Source: Monocercomonoides exilis (Eukaryota > Preaxostyla > Oxymonadida > Polymastigidae). Taken from it: a stretch of 64,000 nt of DNA. Made by a program: the position numbers and the translations under genes. The notes below the pieces were generated by a model. That model had not been told where the DNA came from and did not search any database. It saw only the letters and a program-made list of their open reading frames with translations. Positions 21,744 to 33,064 of the stretch are shown here, piece by piece. The stretch lies in the NCBI GenBank assembly GCA_001643675.2, contig LSRY02000051.1, forward strand, positions 64,501 to 128,500, written 5' to 3'. Within the stretch, counting starts at the first letter, position 1; every line of letters begins with the position of its first letter.

Positions 21744-22718
21744 AATTTTGTTTTATTTGACACTTTAGTTGTACAATCGAGCCTCTTTGAAATGGTTTTA
21801 TGCGCATAATGTTGACAATCTTACAAATTAGCAAAATGATTGAATTTTTTGATTCAAATGCTGACTGTTATATTAACTTTATGTTAAAATTTTTTGTGAA
21901 TGTATTTTCTAAAAAGAAAATGCGCAAAAATTTAGTTTTCTTTTTTAAAGTTTCGTGTTTTCCAGTATTATTTTTTTTTTAATTAAATCAACGGAAATGT
22001 ATATTGCTAAAGATTAATAGTATCCGGAAATCATTGATTTCATGATAATGTGTTTTACAAAATAATACTGAATGAAAAATGAAAATAGTTGAAATGAAAG
22101 GTGTGAAATGAATTTTTGAAACAAGTTGGTTTGAAATGTTTATCAATCATGAAATAATCAAGAATAAAAAAAACATTCATATTTGACAAAATTGATGGTT
22201 TTGTGAAACAGTTTATTCGTTGAAAAAAATTTTCAAAATCTTAAAGCATCTAATGAGTGATTGAAAAACAGAGAGAAAAGTACTCAGCAATTGATGTGTG
22301 TGATTTTTCTATTTTGTTGAATTTTTTCTTTCTTTTTTATATTCAAACAAATAATAAATTATTTATTTATTTCTATTTTGAGATATTGTTTTGTTTTAAG
22401 AATTATTTCTTTTCAAAAACCTTATCTGTGTGCATATAAATTGTCGGTTTGAACATTTTAAATATATGGAAATTTATTTGTGGCATCAATTCTTTTTTTT
22501 GAAAAATTAAATTTCTAATATATTTTTCTGTTAGTTTAATTATTCTTTTTATTATTTTTCTTTGTTTGAACATTTCGTTCTCATGAAATTTATACAATCG
22601 AACTATGTATGTAATTGTTGTAAAATTGCTTTATGTATGAGGCATTCAAGAAATATTTGAGAAATGATATGAAAGAAAAAATGTGGATATACCACATAAG
22701 AAAGACAAAAGAACACTC
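21744..22718. other. convergent spacer between PSMD9 and SUMO
   Basis: Almost 1 kb of AT-rich DNA between the 3' ends of two converging genes. No gene or repeat structure is recognised. Confidence 0.45.
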
Positions 22719-23082
22719 TTAGCATCCTCCTGTTTGTTCCACTTCAGCATCAATCATATCTCCATCTTCCATATCGAGTTTCTCTGGAGTGTCAGTTGGA
22801 TTAACACGTGTTCCGTCAAGCATGAATCTTACAGAGCTTGGAATAAGATTTTCTCGTGAGCAATAAGCAGCCATCAATTTCTTCAAAGGTGTGCTTCTTT
22901 TGATTTTAAAGTAAACTTCCTCTAAATTTCAAAATAAAAATAAAAAATATTTTTAATTGAAAATTTGATCATGACAATTATCGAAAATAAGAAAATAAAA
23001 AATATGACAACAAACCTCCAGTTGCACTTCTAACGCGAACATTCAGGTATTCAGTTTTGCTTTTATCTGCTTCTTCTGACAT
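22719..23082 (-). CDS. SUMO: SUMO, small ubiquitin-like modifier, 89 aa
   Basis: Two exons, 23082-23016 and 22921-22719, are joined by a 94-nt intron starting GTTTGTTGTC. The protein opens MSEEADKSKTEYLNVRVRSA and contains VYFKIKRSTPLKKLMAAYC, RFMLDGTRVNPTDTPEKLDM and EDGDMIDAEVEQTGGC, the beta-grasp fold with the DG-R-----TP--L-MED-D-IDV--EQTGG pattern of SUMO. The di-Gly is followed by a single Cys, so a SUMO protease needs to remove only one residue to give the conjugating form. No consensus sumoylation motif (psi-K-x-E) is obvious in the short N-terminus. Length is typical of the family. Confidence 0.96.
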
Positions 23083-23889
23083 TGTGAGTATCTTAATTCA
23101 ATTTTGATCACTCCCTTCATTTTGTCCTGAAACTGAAATGATCATCTCTATGTATAATTAGTATTAGATGAATTGTGAAATAAAAAAAAAATTCAAAATT
23201 ATTGGGTTATTTCAAAATAACTCAATTATTTTGAAATTGTCTATGGAAATTTTGAAATTTTTGGAAAATTTTGCAATAACTCAGGCGGACATAATTTTTC
23301 TGAGAAAATATATATTATGCATATGTATGAAGTTTTTCAAAACATTTGGGTGAAAATTTTTGAAAAATCACCACAGATCAAAAAATTCAATCCATTATTA
23401 TTTACGAAAAAAAATTTCTTTGCAAGTTCAGCCTTTAAAAGCAAATGTTCGCAGAATAAACTGGACATGAGAACATCAGAATCATATTTATCGATAATTT
23501 GAACAGCTCGTAATTTATTGTATTTTCTGATCAGAATAAATGCAATATTCATTGAAATTGACACATGCAGAAAGTGATAGATTTTCGTAGAAAAACTGTT
23601 CGTTATTCTTTTTTAAAACCAAACTCATATTTCGAAGCGTGGTAATTTAAGAATGTTTCAGTTAATTTTAATTTGAAACATTCGCATTTTGTTTATTTCA
23701 GATGGTTTGATTTTTTTATCGTTCAACATTTGTCTTCACTATTTATTTTAATTGCAGATAAACAGACTGAAATGATGGATTTCAAGAATTTTTCACCAAA
23801 AATCTGTATCCCAAACATGAAAATATGCAACAACAATTAACTGAAGAGTTTGAATTCATTATCTTCTTCTTCATCCTACTCATCCTCAA
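23083..23889. other. SUMO upstream region and AT-rich spacer with element ends
   Basis: It contains the SUMO promoter side and two left-hand inverted-repeat ends (23165, AGATGAATTG; 23348, GGGTGAAAATTTTTGAAAAA). No coding sequence is recognised. Confidence 0.4.
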
Positions 23890-24420
23890 TTTTTTTTAGA
23901 ATAAAATTTGTGAAGGTTATTTGAGCGGAAGCAGAATTTGGTTTAGGCTGTAAATAAATAATTTTGAGGAAGCAAAAAGGAAACGAAGACGAGACAGATG
24001 GGTTTTGTGAGCAAAACAAAGCAATAATTGGATAAGAAGAAGAAAATTTGAGAAGAACGATTATCATTAAAAGAATAGGTTTGCTTATTATGATAATTTT
24101 TTATTTCATAATTTGTTATAATTTTTGTTGAAACTGGAATATTTTTTCAGGTATATTTACTGCGAATATATGCCTAAAGAATATGGAAAGAGAGGATATA
24201 AAATGCATTAAAGAAGTCAGAAAATAAAAATTGAAGGGTGTATGGCAGAATGAGAAGGAACAAAAATTTAAGCGAATAGAGGAGGAGGTCTTTGATGGTT
24301 TTGGAAGGCGTATCTGGTGAATCAAGTTAAAAGCAAAAAGAGAGTGCAGAAAAATTGATGAAATGACAAAAGAAGAGATTTGACAAAAAACTTGGAAGAA
24401 AAAGAAGATATTTATAAGAA
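23890..24420 (+). repeat. dispersed repeat, copy A
   Basis: It is in direct orientation to 30220-30760. Shared blocks include TAGGTTTGCTTATTATGAT, ATATGGAAAGAGAGGAT plus AAAATGCATTAAAGAAG, and GGTTTTGGAAGGC. Both copies are diverged and full of stops. The plus strand reads fragments such as YCEYMPKEYGKRGYKMH in A and YCEYVPIEYGKRGCKMH in B, so the ancestor may have been coding. I do not recognise the protein. Confidence 0.65.
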
Positions 24421-24599
24421 ATTAGACTGAAAAAGATGATTTGAATGAAAAGAAAGAAAACATGAAAAATGAAAATAGAAATTTGAGGAATTTTTGAAGA
24501 TGAGCCAAGAGAAATGGTAAAAAGAAAGAAAAGGAATTAGTAGAAGAAGAAGAAGTATAAGGGAAAAAAGGATATTGTGATGGACATAACAACTTTGAT

Positions 24600-27030
24600 G
24601 AAAATGAAGGAGGAGAAATGGAAGGATCGATCATGCCCGTTGCACACCCAAAGGACAGCCACATGTTGTTGATTGCCAATTCTTTGCAATTCAGAAGATG
24701 TTTGTGCTGTGCCGAAGAAGCAGATACTGCTGATGCATGACAACACATTGACTCCTTTCCCCCTCCCTCGCTCTGCCTTGCCATCGGCTTGTGGAACTGC
24801 TCCACACGCTGCACGTTCCCCAGTAGCACCCCCAAAGCAGATTGGCCGTCCCACCTCGTTTGCTCTGCGGCTGCCGCCCCACGAGCTGCAATAGCATCAA
24901 CACTTCGATTCAGCCCTGCCCCCGCTGACACCACCGAAAGCACCTGCACCTGATCATCCAGCACAGGCTAACTGTCTTCGCAACTGAGCTGTTCTGTGAC
25001 AGGAAAAGAGGAGATCTGCAGTTGGAAGCATCGCACACATCTGGATGTATCAGATACAGTGTGAAAAAATCGTTGCTCTAGAACACCTCCAGCACAGACG
25101 CAAACAATGGCAGTAAGCACCTCAACAGATGGGATGCATCTCAGAAGAATTGTTGCCACAGCGCCTGCGGCGTCTGTGGATAGTACACACATACAGAAAG
25201 AGAAGAGATTCCAGCTCTGAATTTGTTATGCACCTGATATCGTAGACGAAGATGAAGACGAAGAAATTGATGCATTTTCTTAACATTTGGAGTCATATAG
25301 AACCTTTCCTCCTCTTTCCGCATCGCTGTTTCCACCAGATCGAAGTTCGGCAAGACCACTAGAAACACAGATAACTCTTCCTCACCTTTTTCCGACTGCA
25401 GCTTTCTAAACAACATCGAATAGATGTTCTAGAAGAACGGCAGCGCGTTTACCGTGAACTCCTCCTGCATAGACTTCCCTAACAGGCACACTCCACAAAG
25501 TCCTTCCAGAACAGCTCCACCCCGAAGACAATCGTCCACCGCTCCACCTCGCTCTTCTTCTGCGCTGCGTACTTCTTCTCCATGCACATGCACACAAAGT
25601 TCTCAAACTCCTGACTTAGAATCGCAACTCTTGCAAAGGTCAGCTGCGATCTTGTCTCCGCATATTCTTCACGATCGTTGACAGCGTCTGCGTTAGCGAA
25701 GGTTGTTGCTCCTTCTTATGTGGAGTCAGCAGCCGCTGCAATGGAACTTCTAACAATGCATTCATTTTCTTTTGCTCCTGCTTCTTTTAAATACAAGTGC
25801 CATCTGCTGTTTCACAATAATCTTCTTGAACAGAGCCTTCTGTACGCATATCGTCTGCTCCTGCGTCATTACAGCGAAGTCAGCATCTTCGTTTCCTTCT
25901 TCATTTTGCTAATCTTCTACCGTTCAGTCGCATCTGCTCTTCCACCACCGCAAACACTCTTTCCCTTTCCGATGTTTGCCCCTCCCACAACATTCTCATT
26001 GTTCCCAACTATCACAACAACCTCATTCCAACTGATGTTTTACCCAAGCTAAAAAACACTGCCATCCCCGATGTTCGCTGTTAACTTCTCCTAGCACTTT
26101 TCACACAGACCTTACAGCAGAATAAAAGAAACATAATATAGAACCTCCCCGCGACAACAAAAGCCAGTAAAGATGGCATGGAAAGCGGAAACCACAAGTT
26201 CGCCAGCTCTATCTCGCTTTCACCACTCACCTGCGCTCCCAGCTGTATTCAGCGCTTATTCACCATCTCGGTCCCTGCATCCATTTGTTCCGCCTTCTTC
26301 TTCATCGTTGAAAGCTTCTCATACAGCTCTTTCACCACTGCGTTGCTTTACTCCAAAATCTTCATCTTCCTTATCCGGACTATTTTATCCTACTCATACA
26401 GCTGCTCGACCAACCCGCTCATCTGCTTCGATATCCTCTAGTTGCCTCGGATCTTTTGCCGCAGCATGAAAATTTCCGAATAACTTTTCTCCTTCCTCTG
26501 GCGCTGCAAGTGCAATTATTGCAAACTTCAAAACTTCACCACACATTCTCAGTCCCGCTACCTCCAGCGTCTTCACCTCCTCCTCTTCTCCACTTCATTC
26601 ACTGCAACCCTTTGCACTATCACTTCATCATCCAGCTTCGCATCTGCAAGCCTTTGCTGCAGTGGTTGTGACATCAGCCGCCCCTTCACATATAGCATCA
26701 GCGATGAAGAAAACTGACCATAAATTAAAGAATGATCATTATCATTCACCCCGCAAATATCCGCTTGCTCCATGACTTCGTGCCTGCCGTCACTGCAAGC
26801 GATAGAAGCAGAGTAACTGGCGTAACAAAAAGCATTGCAGAAAGCGCTCAATATAACCCCTCTGCGTCTGCAGCACTCTCAGAAACAGCTTCTTGTGTTT
26901 GCATCCACTTCAGCTGCATCAGGCACCACAATCTGTAGCTGTCTCTCGATGCGGTTGATCGCTGCTTCCGATGTGAATGACACAAATATCACCTTGGCAT
27001 TCAAAGGGTCATAAGCAAGAACAGATGATT
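24600..27030 (-). pseudogene. GC-richer decayed coding region, protein not recognised
   Basis: Base composition rises well above the surrounding spacer and minus-strand frames read protein-like over 50 to 100 residues between stops. Examples in order are AKVIFVSFTSEAAINRIERQ (near 26990), LRMCGEVLKFAIIALAAPEE (26500s), MTQEQTICVQKALFKKIIVK (25850s), FENFVCMCMEKKYAAQKKSE (25580s), and VFLVVLPNFDLVETAMRKEE (25370s). Frames change repeatedly and no start or complete exon can be assembled. The composition matches that of this window's real exons, so a dead host gene or captured fragment is likely. Its identity is unknown to me; a motor or other coiled-coil protein was considered and could not be supported. 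Confidence 0.45.
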
Positions 27031-27497
27031 ATCCTAATAAATGCACAGACACATCAAGAACCTTGATCTCTCCGCTTTTTCGTTTTTATGAAGACAAAGT
27101 TGTTCTATGAGCTGTACGTATTGAAGAAGATGAGAAAAGTTAAAAAAGAACGAAGAAGTCAACTGCTATATGAATGATAAGAGATGAAAAAACAAATGAT
27201 TCTAACCCACTTCCTTTTCCGTATTTATCTCTAAGATAAATAATAATTTTTGTGTCATTTATTAATTCTTTTTTGTTTTTGCTTAAATGAACAACAATCT
27301 TCTAATGCTTTTCAATAAATATGTAAATGAGTTCTTTCCAAATAATTATTGTGTATTTTAGGATTCATTGAAAGTGAAAAAGTCGAAAAATTGTTAAATC
27401 AAACTTTTTAAAATCTCCGGATATAAAGCAAATATAAAATTAATTCATTCACAAATAAGATTTTATTAATAATGATTGTTATAAATCAAACATAATA

Positions 27498-27946
27498 CAG
27501 TCAAAACCGGATATAATCACATTGGTTTTTGCACAACTTTTTGTGATTATATCTGATTGTGATTATACACGATGATGCTTTTCACAGAAAAAAATAAAAA
27601 TTAATTCATCGTTCAAAAAAATTTGGGTCGATTTTTTTATTTTTGGAAATTCTTCACAAATACACTTTTTTCACTTGCGTAATTAATTTTTGAACATAAA
27701 CATATATTATTTAGACTTATTTAAGCACATTTTTGAAAATCAAAAATTGAGATTTCTGGTCAAAAAGATGATTTTTCAATGAAAAAAGCACCCATTATGA
27801 TCAAAAATGTGATTATATATTTTCATCCTTGTGATTAAATGCGATTGAAAATGAATGAAAAACAAGCAAAAAATGTCGGTGCATCGAAAAATGTGACAAT
27901 ATACGAATGTGATTATATTCGACGTGAATATATCCGGTTTATACTG
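27498..27946. mobile_element. 449-bp Tc1/mariner-pogo-type MITE with TA duplication
   Basis: The left end CAGTCAAAACCGGATATAAT is preceded by TA (27496-27497). The right end, as reverse complement, reads CAGTATAAACCGGATATATT and is followed by TA (27947-27948). Such CAGT...ACCGGATATAA ends with TA duplications are typical of pogo-like elements. The interior repeats GTGATTATA several times, mainly near the two ends, and codes for nothing. The pogo-like element at 58668 has different ends and is not its source. Confidence 0.85.
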
Positions 27947-27948
27947 TA

Positions 27949-28359
27949 TAAGTGAAACTCGTTTCATTGAAAAAGTTACAAAGGAAAATTTAAGTTGAAT
28001 ACGTTGTAGGTGAATAACATAAAAAAATACAAATGAACTTAAGTTTTTGTATTCATCAGTTAGTGTTAACAAAGAATTTTGCGATTAATAAAATGTTAAA
28101 CTCTTCCAAAGAGTAAAAAAGAATGCATAAATTATTTCTGAATAAATTACGGTTAACAAAAATAAAGTTCTGATTTTTTGTGGGATAGATCAGGCTAAAA
28201 AAAAGTGATTTTTCAAAAATTTTCACCCATTTTATCAAAAAATACGCTGCAGTTTTTTTAATTAAAATAAATTGAAAAGACTTATGAAAAATATTTTTAA
28301 GTGATTAATTAAGATTATTCAAATAAAACCTTTTAACACTGCTGATTTTTGATAAATTA
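27949..28359. other. AT-rich spacer
   Basis: It contains the right-hand GGGTGAAAA-type end at 28205-28228. No gene is recognised. Confidence 0.35.
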
Positions 28360-30200
28360 TTGGGAAAAAATCACAATAAACGATATTCATTTCAATTTCA
28401 AAGATTTTTTTTGCAGGATTTCTTCCAAAAAAGAAATTTGAAAATGAAATATCTAAAAAAAAAGATCACATTGATGTATTTCAACAGCACGGCATCTTTT
28501 CTTCAATTCTTCAAGTTCTTGTTTCAACAAAAGTGCGGTTTCATTTTAGCTTGTGATCAAACTTCCTGTTTAGCCATTTTTCCTCGTTTTTCTTCATTTT
28601 TTTCTCTCATCATTTATTTCTTCCAAAATATCAATTTCAAATTTTTCTTCGGACAGAGTTTTTCATCATCATCGTAAGTTAAAATAAAAGCTCTTATGTC
28701 CACAAGTTTTCCACATCCAGAAGCTCTTCGTTCTCGCAAAATTCTTTTTCATCATATTTCTATCCATTGCGCATGTTTAGTCCAAAATAAGTATATAAAT
28801 ATTTGTAACAAAATATGTTCAAGCTCTAATATATTTGTTTGAAAACATTTGGCTTGCTTCCTCACTGTTCTCGTCTGTAAAGAATAAATCGTCCATTTTA
28901 AATAATTTTCCTGAATCACGACTTTGGGGAGGATACGGATGGGAACATCATAACAATCAATTGAATAATAAAAAAATACGAACGTCATAAATTTCATATT
29001 CTCATAGAAAATATAGTTGCTCCGCAGCATTCCACAAATCAAAATGAACAACTTTTATTTTCTTCAAATAAATATCGCCTTTGCAGTGTCATCCTTCTTA
29101 GCGGCAATATTTCATTTAGTCAACCTGTCCTTGTTTATACCTCGGAATCTCATTCCGTTGATAGTTTCTGAGCATTTGACATTGATTGATCATTCCCATC
29201 ACATATTTTCTGCAAAAATAGAAAAGAAGGCTCAGCTCTGTATTGTGACTGAATGGGCATATGAAGACAATGTGATAATAAAAGAATGGATTTGTGGTAT
29301 GGGATGAAGGATTTGTTCAATTGAGGATAAACATGGTTTTGGAGGGAGAAATAAACGATAAAAGGAAGATTATTTTTTGAAGGAAAGAGAAAGAGGTGTT
29401 TTAATGAGATTTAAGAAGCAAAATGGATATGCGGGAGACGGATTGTGATGGGGTTTTGAGGGGTTGTTGTTGAGATTTTTGTGAGTTGGAAGGTGTGGGA
29501 ATTGCGTTTATTATTTGAGAAAAGGAATTTGTTGTTGAGGAGGTGGGATAAGAGGTGAAAGCAAGAAGGACGGAAGATGGGTGGAGTGAATGGAATATAT
29601 TTACTGGAGGAGAGGATTAGAGATGGAAAGGAAATGGAGAGATATGGAAAAGGGATGTATTTTTTTCCAAATGCAGGGAGAGAGAGGGGGGAGGCATATG
29701 AGGTGGAACAAGAGGGAGAGTGTTTGTGGATGTATGTTTGATAAGAAAGAGAAGTGGGGTTGAAGAAAAAAAAGTAAGAGATAATTTTTTAATCTTTTTT
29801 ATTTTTTATTGAAAGGACAGTTTGGACGCGCCTCTCATTTTCGGGGCAAGGGATGGAGGCCGAGGTGGAGGAAGACGGGAAGAAGGAACGTCAGGCGCAA
29901 CACTTTGCATTGGGGGTGTGGAGACAGAGGTGCGACAAAGATGGTGCGAGGTGAGGGGCTGACCACGAAAGGGTGTTTTGCACCAAAGAGAGGTATTAAT
30001 ATTGGAGGCATTTAACTTTGATTAGAAGAAAGGTGCTAAGAGAAGAAGTAACAGGGAATGAAGGAGAAAGGAATTTTGCCATCGTTTGTGGAGGAGATGA
30101 AGGATGTGTGGAGGAGGGGCGTTGATGTTGTTTTGTGGGAAATGTGGAGAAGAAGAAGGTGATGCAGAAGAAAGGGATAGGAAGGGGCTCTTCTGATGAA
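28360..30200 (+). other. purine-rich decayed region without an assignable gene
   Basis: The plus strand becomes strongly G/A-rich from about 29200 to 30150. Short protein-like stretches occur (AQLCIVTEWAYEDNVIIKEW near 29240, RGVDVVLWEMWRR near 30120) that vaguely recall protein-kinase motifs IVTEYA and GVVLWE. Frames break quickly and no catalytic loop is seen. I treat it as decayed coding sequence of uncertain origin. Confidence 0.3.
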
Positions 30201-30219
30201 ATCTTCTTCATTGCTAGTT

Positions 30220-30760
30220 TTTTTATTGAATGGACTTTATGGAGATTATTTGAGTGGAAGCAGTACCGAGGATTGGAAATGAACGATTTTTGGGACCAGA
30301 AGGGAAGCAAAGATGAGGCAGATGGGTTTTGTTGATAGAAAGGAACGATTTTTGGAGGAGGAGAAGAAAGTTTGAGAAGAATGATCATCATAAAAGATAT
30401 AGGTTTGCTTATTATGATTATTTTTAATTTCATCGTTTGTTATTATTTTTTGATGAAACTAGGAATTTTTTATGAATAATTACTGCGAATATGTGCCTAT
30501 AGAATATGGAAAGAGAGGATGTAAAATGCATTAAAGAAGGCAGAAAACAACAATTGAAGGGGCGCATATGAAAATGAGCAGGTGCAAAATATAAATGAAA
30601 GGAAGGGAAATGAAGATAATTATTTTGAAGGTTTTGGAAGGCATCTACGGTGAATCTTGTTAAAAGCCGAAAATGTGATCAAGGAATTGATGACGCAGCA
30701 GAAAAAGAAATTTGGCAAATGATTGAGAAGTGGAAATGAAATTTTTGACGGCTTGAAAGA
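30220..30760 (+). repeat. dispersed repeat, copy B
   Basis: Direct, diverged copy of 23890-24420, about 6.3 kb away. It keeps the blocks TATTTGAGTGGAAGCAG, GAGGCAGATGGGTTTTGT, AGAATATGGAAAGAGAGGA and GGTTTTGGAAGGCAT. Confidence 0.65.
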
Positions 30761-31776
30761 AGAGAGAAAAGAGGAACTGGTGTGTGGTGACTTCTTCTCT
30801 TGATGCAGAGTTGACATAAGTTGAACTGACAACTGCCTCATTAAAAAGATACTAAGAAAATTTTGTTATCAAGCTAATGTTCTTCTAATTTTCTCATCAT
30901 TGAAAAAACGCCTATGTCTATGCAAATGCTGTTTCTGGGAATGTTTGAGCGGATGAGAGAAGAGGAATGTGCTGAAGAAGAAGAAGAAGAAGAAGAGAAA
31001 GAGGAAGAGAGAGAAGCAACGAGATTTGCATAAATTTTTGGATGGTTTTGTCAATCCAATCACAAAACATAATGCTGATTTATTATCAAAATGAAATTTT
31101 ATTTTTTCTTCACTTTTTTAACATGTTTTCTTCCAGGTGTCATTTTTTTTTCTCCATGAAATATTCATTATTGCGCAAAACATCAATATTTGAAATGTTT
31201 TTGAATATTAAAAGCTCTCTTCTTTCATATTTGACGTATTCTGTAGATTTTTGCAAATCAGTAATTTTAAACCATTTTATTGAAATGTTGAAATGTTTTA
31301 AATAATGGCAATCATTTATTGTTCATGGAAACATTTCAATAAACGTATAAAACGTAAAATAATATATTTTATTTCTTTTCGATTGTCACAAAAATATGAA
31401 AAATGATATATTTCGCATTATTTGTTGTTAAACGTTCTGAAATTTGTGCAAAACATATTTAATAATATTTGTGATAAATATACTACAATTTGAGAATGCC
31501 AAAATTTTTTTGGGAAAATTGAAGATCTTCCCACAATTTTTATTAAATTTGAAATTTGTTGGCGAAACTAAAAATAACTGCCTTATTTTCGAATTTTTTG
31601 AAAAATTTCAAAATTACTTGATTATTTTAAAATAACATATGCAAATTTCAAAATTATTCAATAATTTCAAAATAACACAAAAATTGTGCAATTCATCTAT
31701 TGAAAAAGCATTCGAGAGTCGTTGTGTGAGATTTTCGAAAAACATTTATTATAACTGTTTGAAAAAAGGAGCATAG
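30761..31776. other. AT-rich spacer
   Basis: It contains an AGATGAATTG-type inverted end at 31689-31698. No gene is recognised. Confidence 0.35.
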
Positions 31777-32268
31777 GGTTAGAGGGTACATAGCGACCGG
31801 TACAAAAATAGTCTTTAAGAAGAATATTTGACCTTAAAAAACTCACTTTCACGAACGTAAAAATTCTCAAAAAGAGAAATATTCGATAAAAAACTGAAAT
31901 TTTTTTGTATTAAAAAGGCAGTAGTTATTTAAAGCTAATGATCATACCCCTAAGATAAAAAAGAGAGAATATTTCTTTTTGGTTTTCATTTAGTAAAAGA
32001 TGGTTTATCCCTTGTCAAAGTGCTTATTAGGGTTATGATAAACGAAAACTTTTTGTTTATTCAACTGATTAAAGTTTTTTATTTAAAGTGAGGAAGATTT
32101 CTAAATAAAAATTAATATTGGATTATAAAGACAGGTTTTCTCAGTTAAAAATCACTGTTATACTAAAGTCACTTTCGAAATATCATAATTGCGTTTTTTC
32201 ATAATTGTATAAATAAATATAAACAAGTTGATCGAATTTTTTTTCCGGTCGTTATCTGCCCACTTACC
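31777..32268. mobile_element. 492-bp TIR element with 8-bp TSD (Merlin-like MITE)
   Basis: The exact 8-bp repeat GAGCATAG flanks it at 31769-31776 and 32269-32276. The 24-bp ends start GGTTAGAGGGTACATAGCGA on the left and GGTAAGTGGGCAGATAACGA on the right (reverse complement), with 19 of 24 matches and a shared CGACCGG. No coding capacity. The 8-bp duplication and GG terminus agree with Merlin and with the 3819-7606 element, although the end sequences differ. Confidence 0.8.
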
Positions 32269-32276
32269 GAGCATAG

Positions 32277-33064
32277 CGAACCGTTCATTTATTAACTTTT
32301 ATCCAAACTTTGAATTGAATAAAAATCTTCTTCACAGGGTTTGAAAAAATGAACATGCTTGATATTTTCTGCCAAAATATTAATTTTTCAAAACGAAAAA
32401 ATGCTTTATTTCAAAGATGTCTTATCATTTCATAATAAAAATAATATTTTTCCGTATTCAAAAAAACTTCATAAAGCAATCATAATTCAAACTTTGTTTC
32501 CAAGTGATTATGTTTTATTTTCTGGACAAAATATCCAAAAAAAAAAAAAGAAAAAAAAAAAGAAAAACAAAAAAATAAAACATAAAATAACATAAAATAA
32601 AATAAATAAAAATAAAATAAAATGGGAAAAAAATATTGAATACAAGGAAATGGAATATAAAAGGATTTGAATTTCATTTTGTAACTGAGATTCTTTTTGA
32701 TTTTGTTTTTTTTGAAAACAACAGAAAAACCCTCTGCTTTTTAAGCTGCTCATATTTCAGCTCTAACGATTTTTTCCCCCTGTAAAATACGTATTCAAAA
32801 TTTCAAAAAATAATGAAATAATTAGCAATCAATGATATTATTTAATTTCATTAAAATAATTTATGTATTTTTCCTTAAAAGAGATGAAAGTAAAAATGTC
32901 TGAATTTCGTGAAACAAATAAATCCTATTATGACAAAGTTTTTTTCATTCAAACTGAATGACATATTATATCTTTGTGTCAATTACTTTTGCACATAAAC
33001 AAATTAGAAGTACCCTTTACAAAAATTAAATACAACATTATTGGCAATTACGCAGGTAGCTGCA
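32277..33064. other. AT-rich upstream region of the giant armadillo gene
   Basis: It contains an A-rich tract (about 32538-32640, AAAG and AAAAT units). The promoter of the next gene should lie here. No element can be named. Confidence 0.4.

Larger units (their letters stand above)
23348..28228. mobile_element. possible 4.9-kb TIR-bounded segment (GGGTGAAAA ends)
   Basis: A perfect 24-bp inverted repeat starts GGGTGAAAATTTTTGAAAAA at 23348 and ends at 28228. ATTT lies immediately outside on both sides (23344-23347 and 28229-28232), a possible 4-bp duplication. The interior holds a dispersed repeat, GC-richer decayed coding sequence and a TA-flanked MITE. It may be a large cargo-bearing relative of the GGGTGA MITEs, or two solo ends. 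Confidence 0.35.
23165..31698. mobile_element. possible large TIR-bounded segment (AGATGAATTG ends)
   Basis: AGATGAATTG at 23165 and its inverted copy ending at 31698 are each followed inward by similar AT-rich TTATTTTGAAAT-type sequence, with ATT flanking both sides. The arms are imperfect and the distance is 8.5 kb, so this may be two unrelated ends. Low confidence. Confidence 0.25.

Noticed and set aside
24600-27030. Dynein heavy chain pseudogene
   Set aside because: Short resemblances to the stalk and AAA5 region were noticed by eye, but no P-loop or colinear alignment could be established.
28360-30200. Protein kinase pseudogene
   Set aside because: Only two short kinase-like phrases occur, without catalytic loop, DFG or glycine loop.
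23165-31698. Confident call of an 8.5-kb transposon
   Set aside because: Only about 10 bp of the ends match exactly and the flanking match is 3 bp, so it is kept at low confidence.
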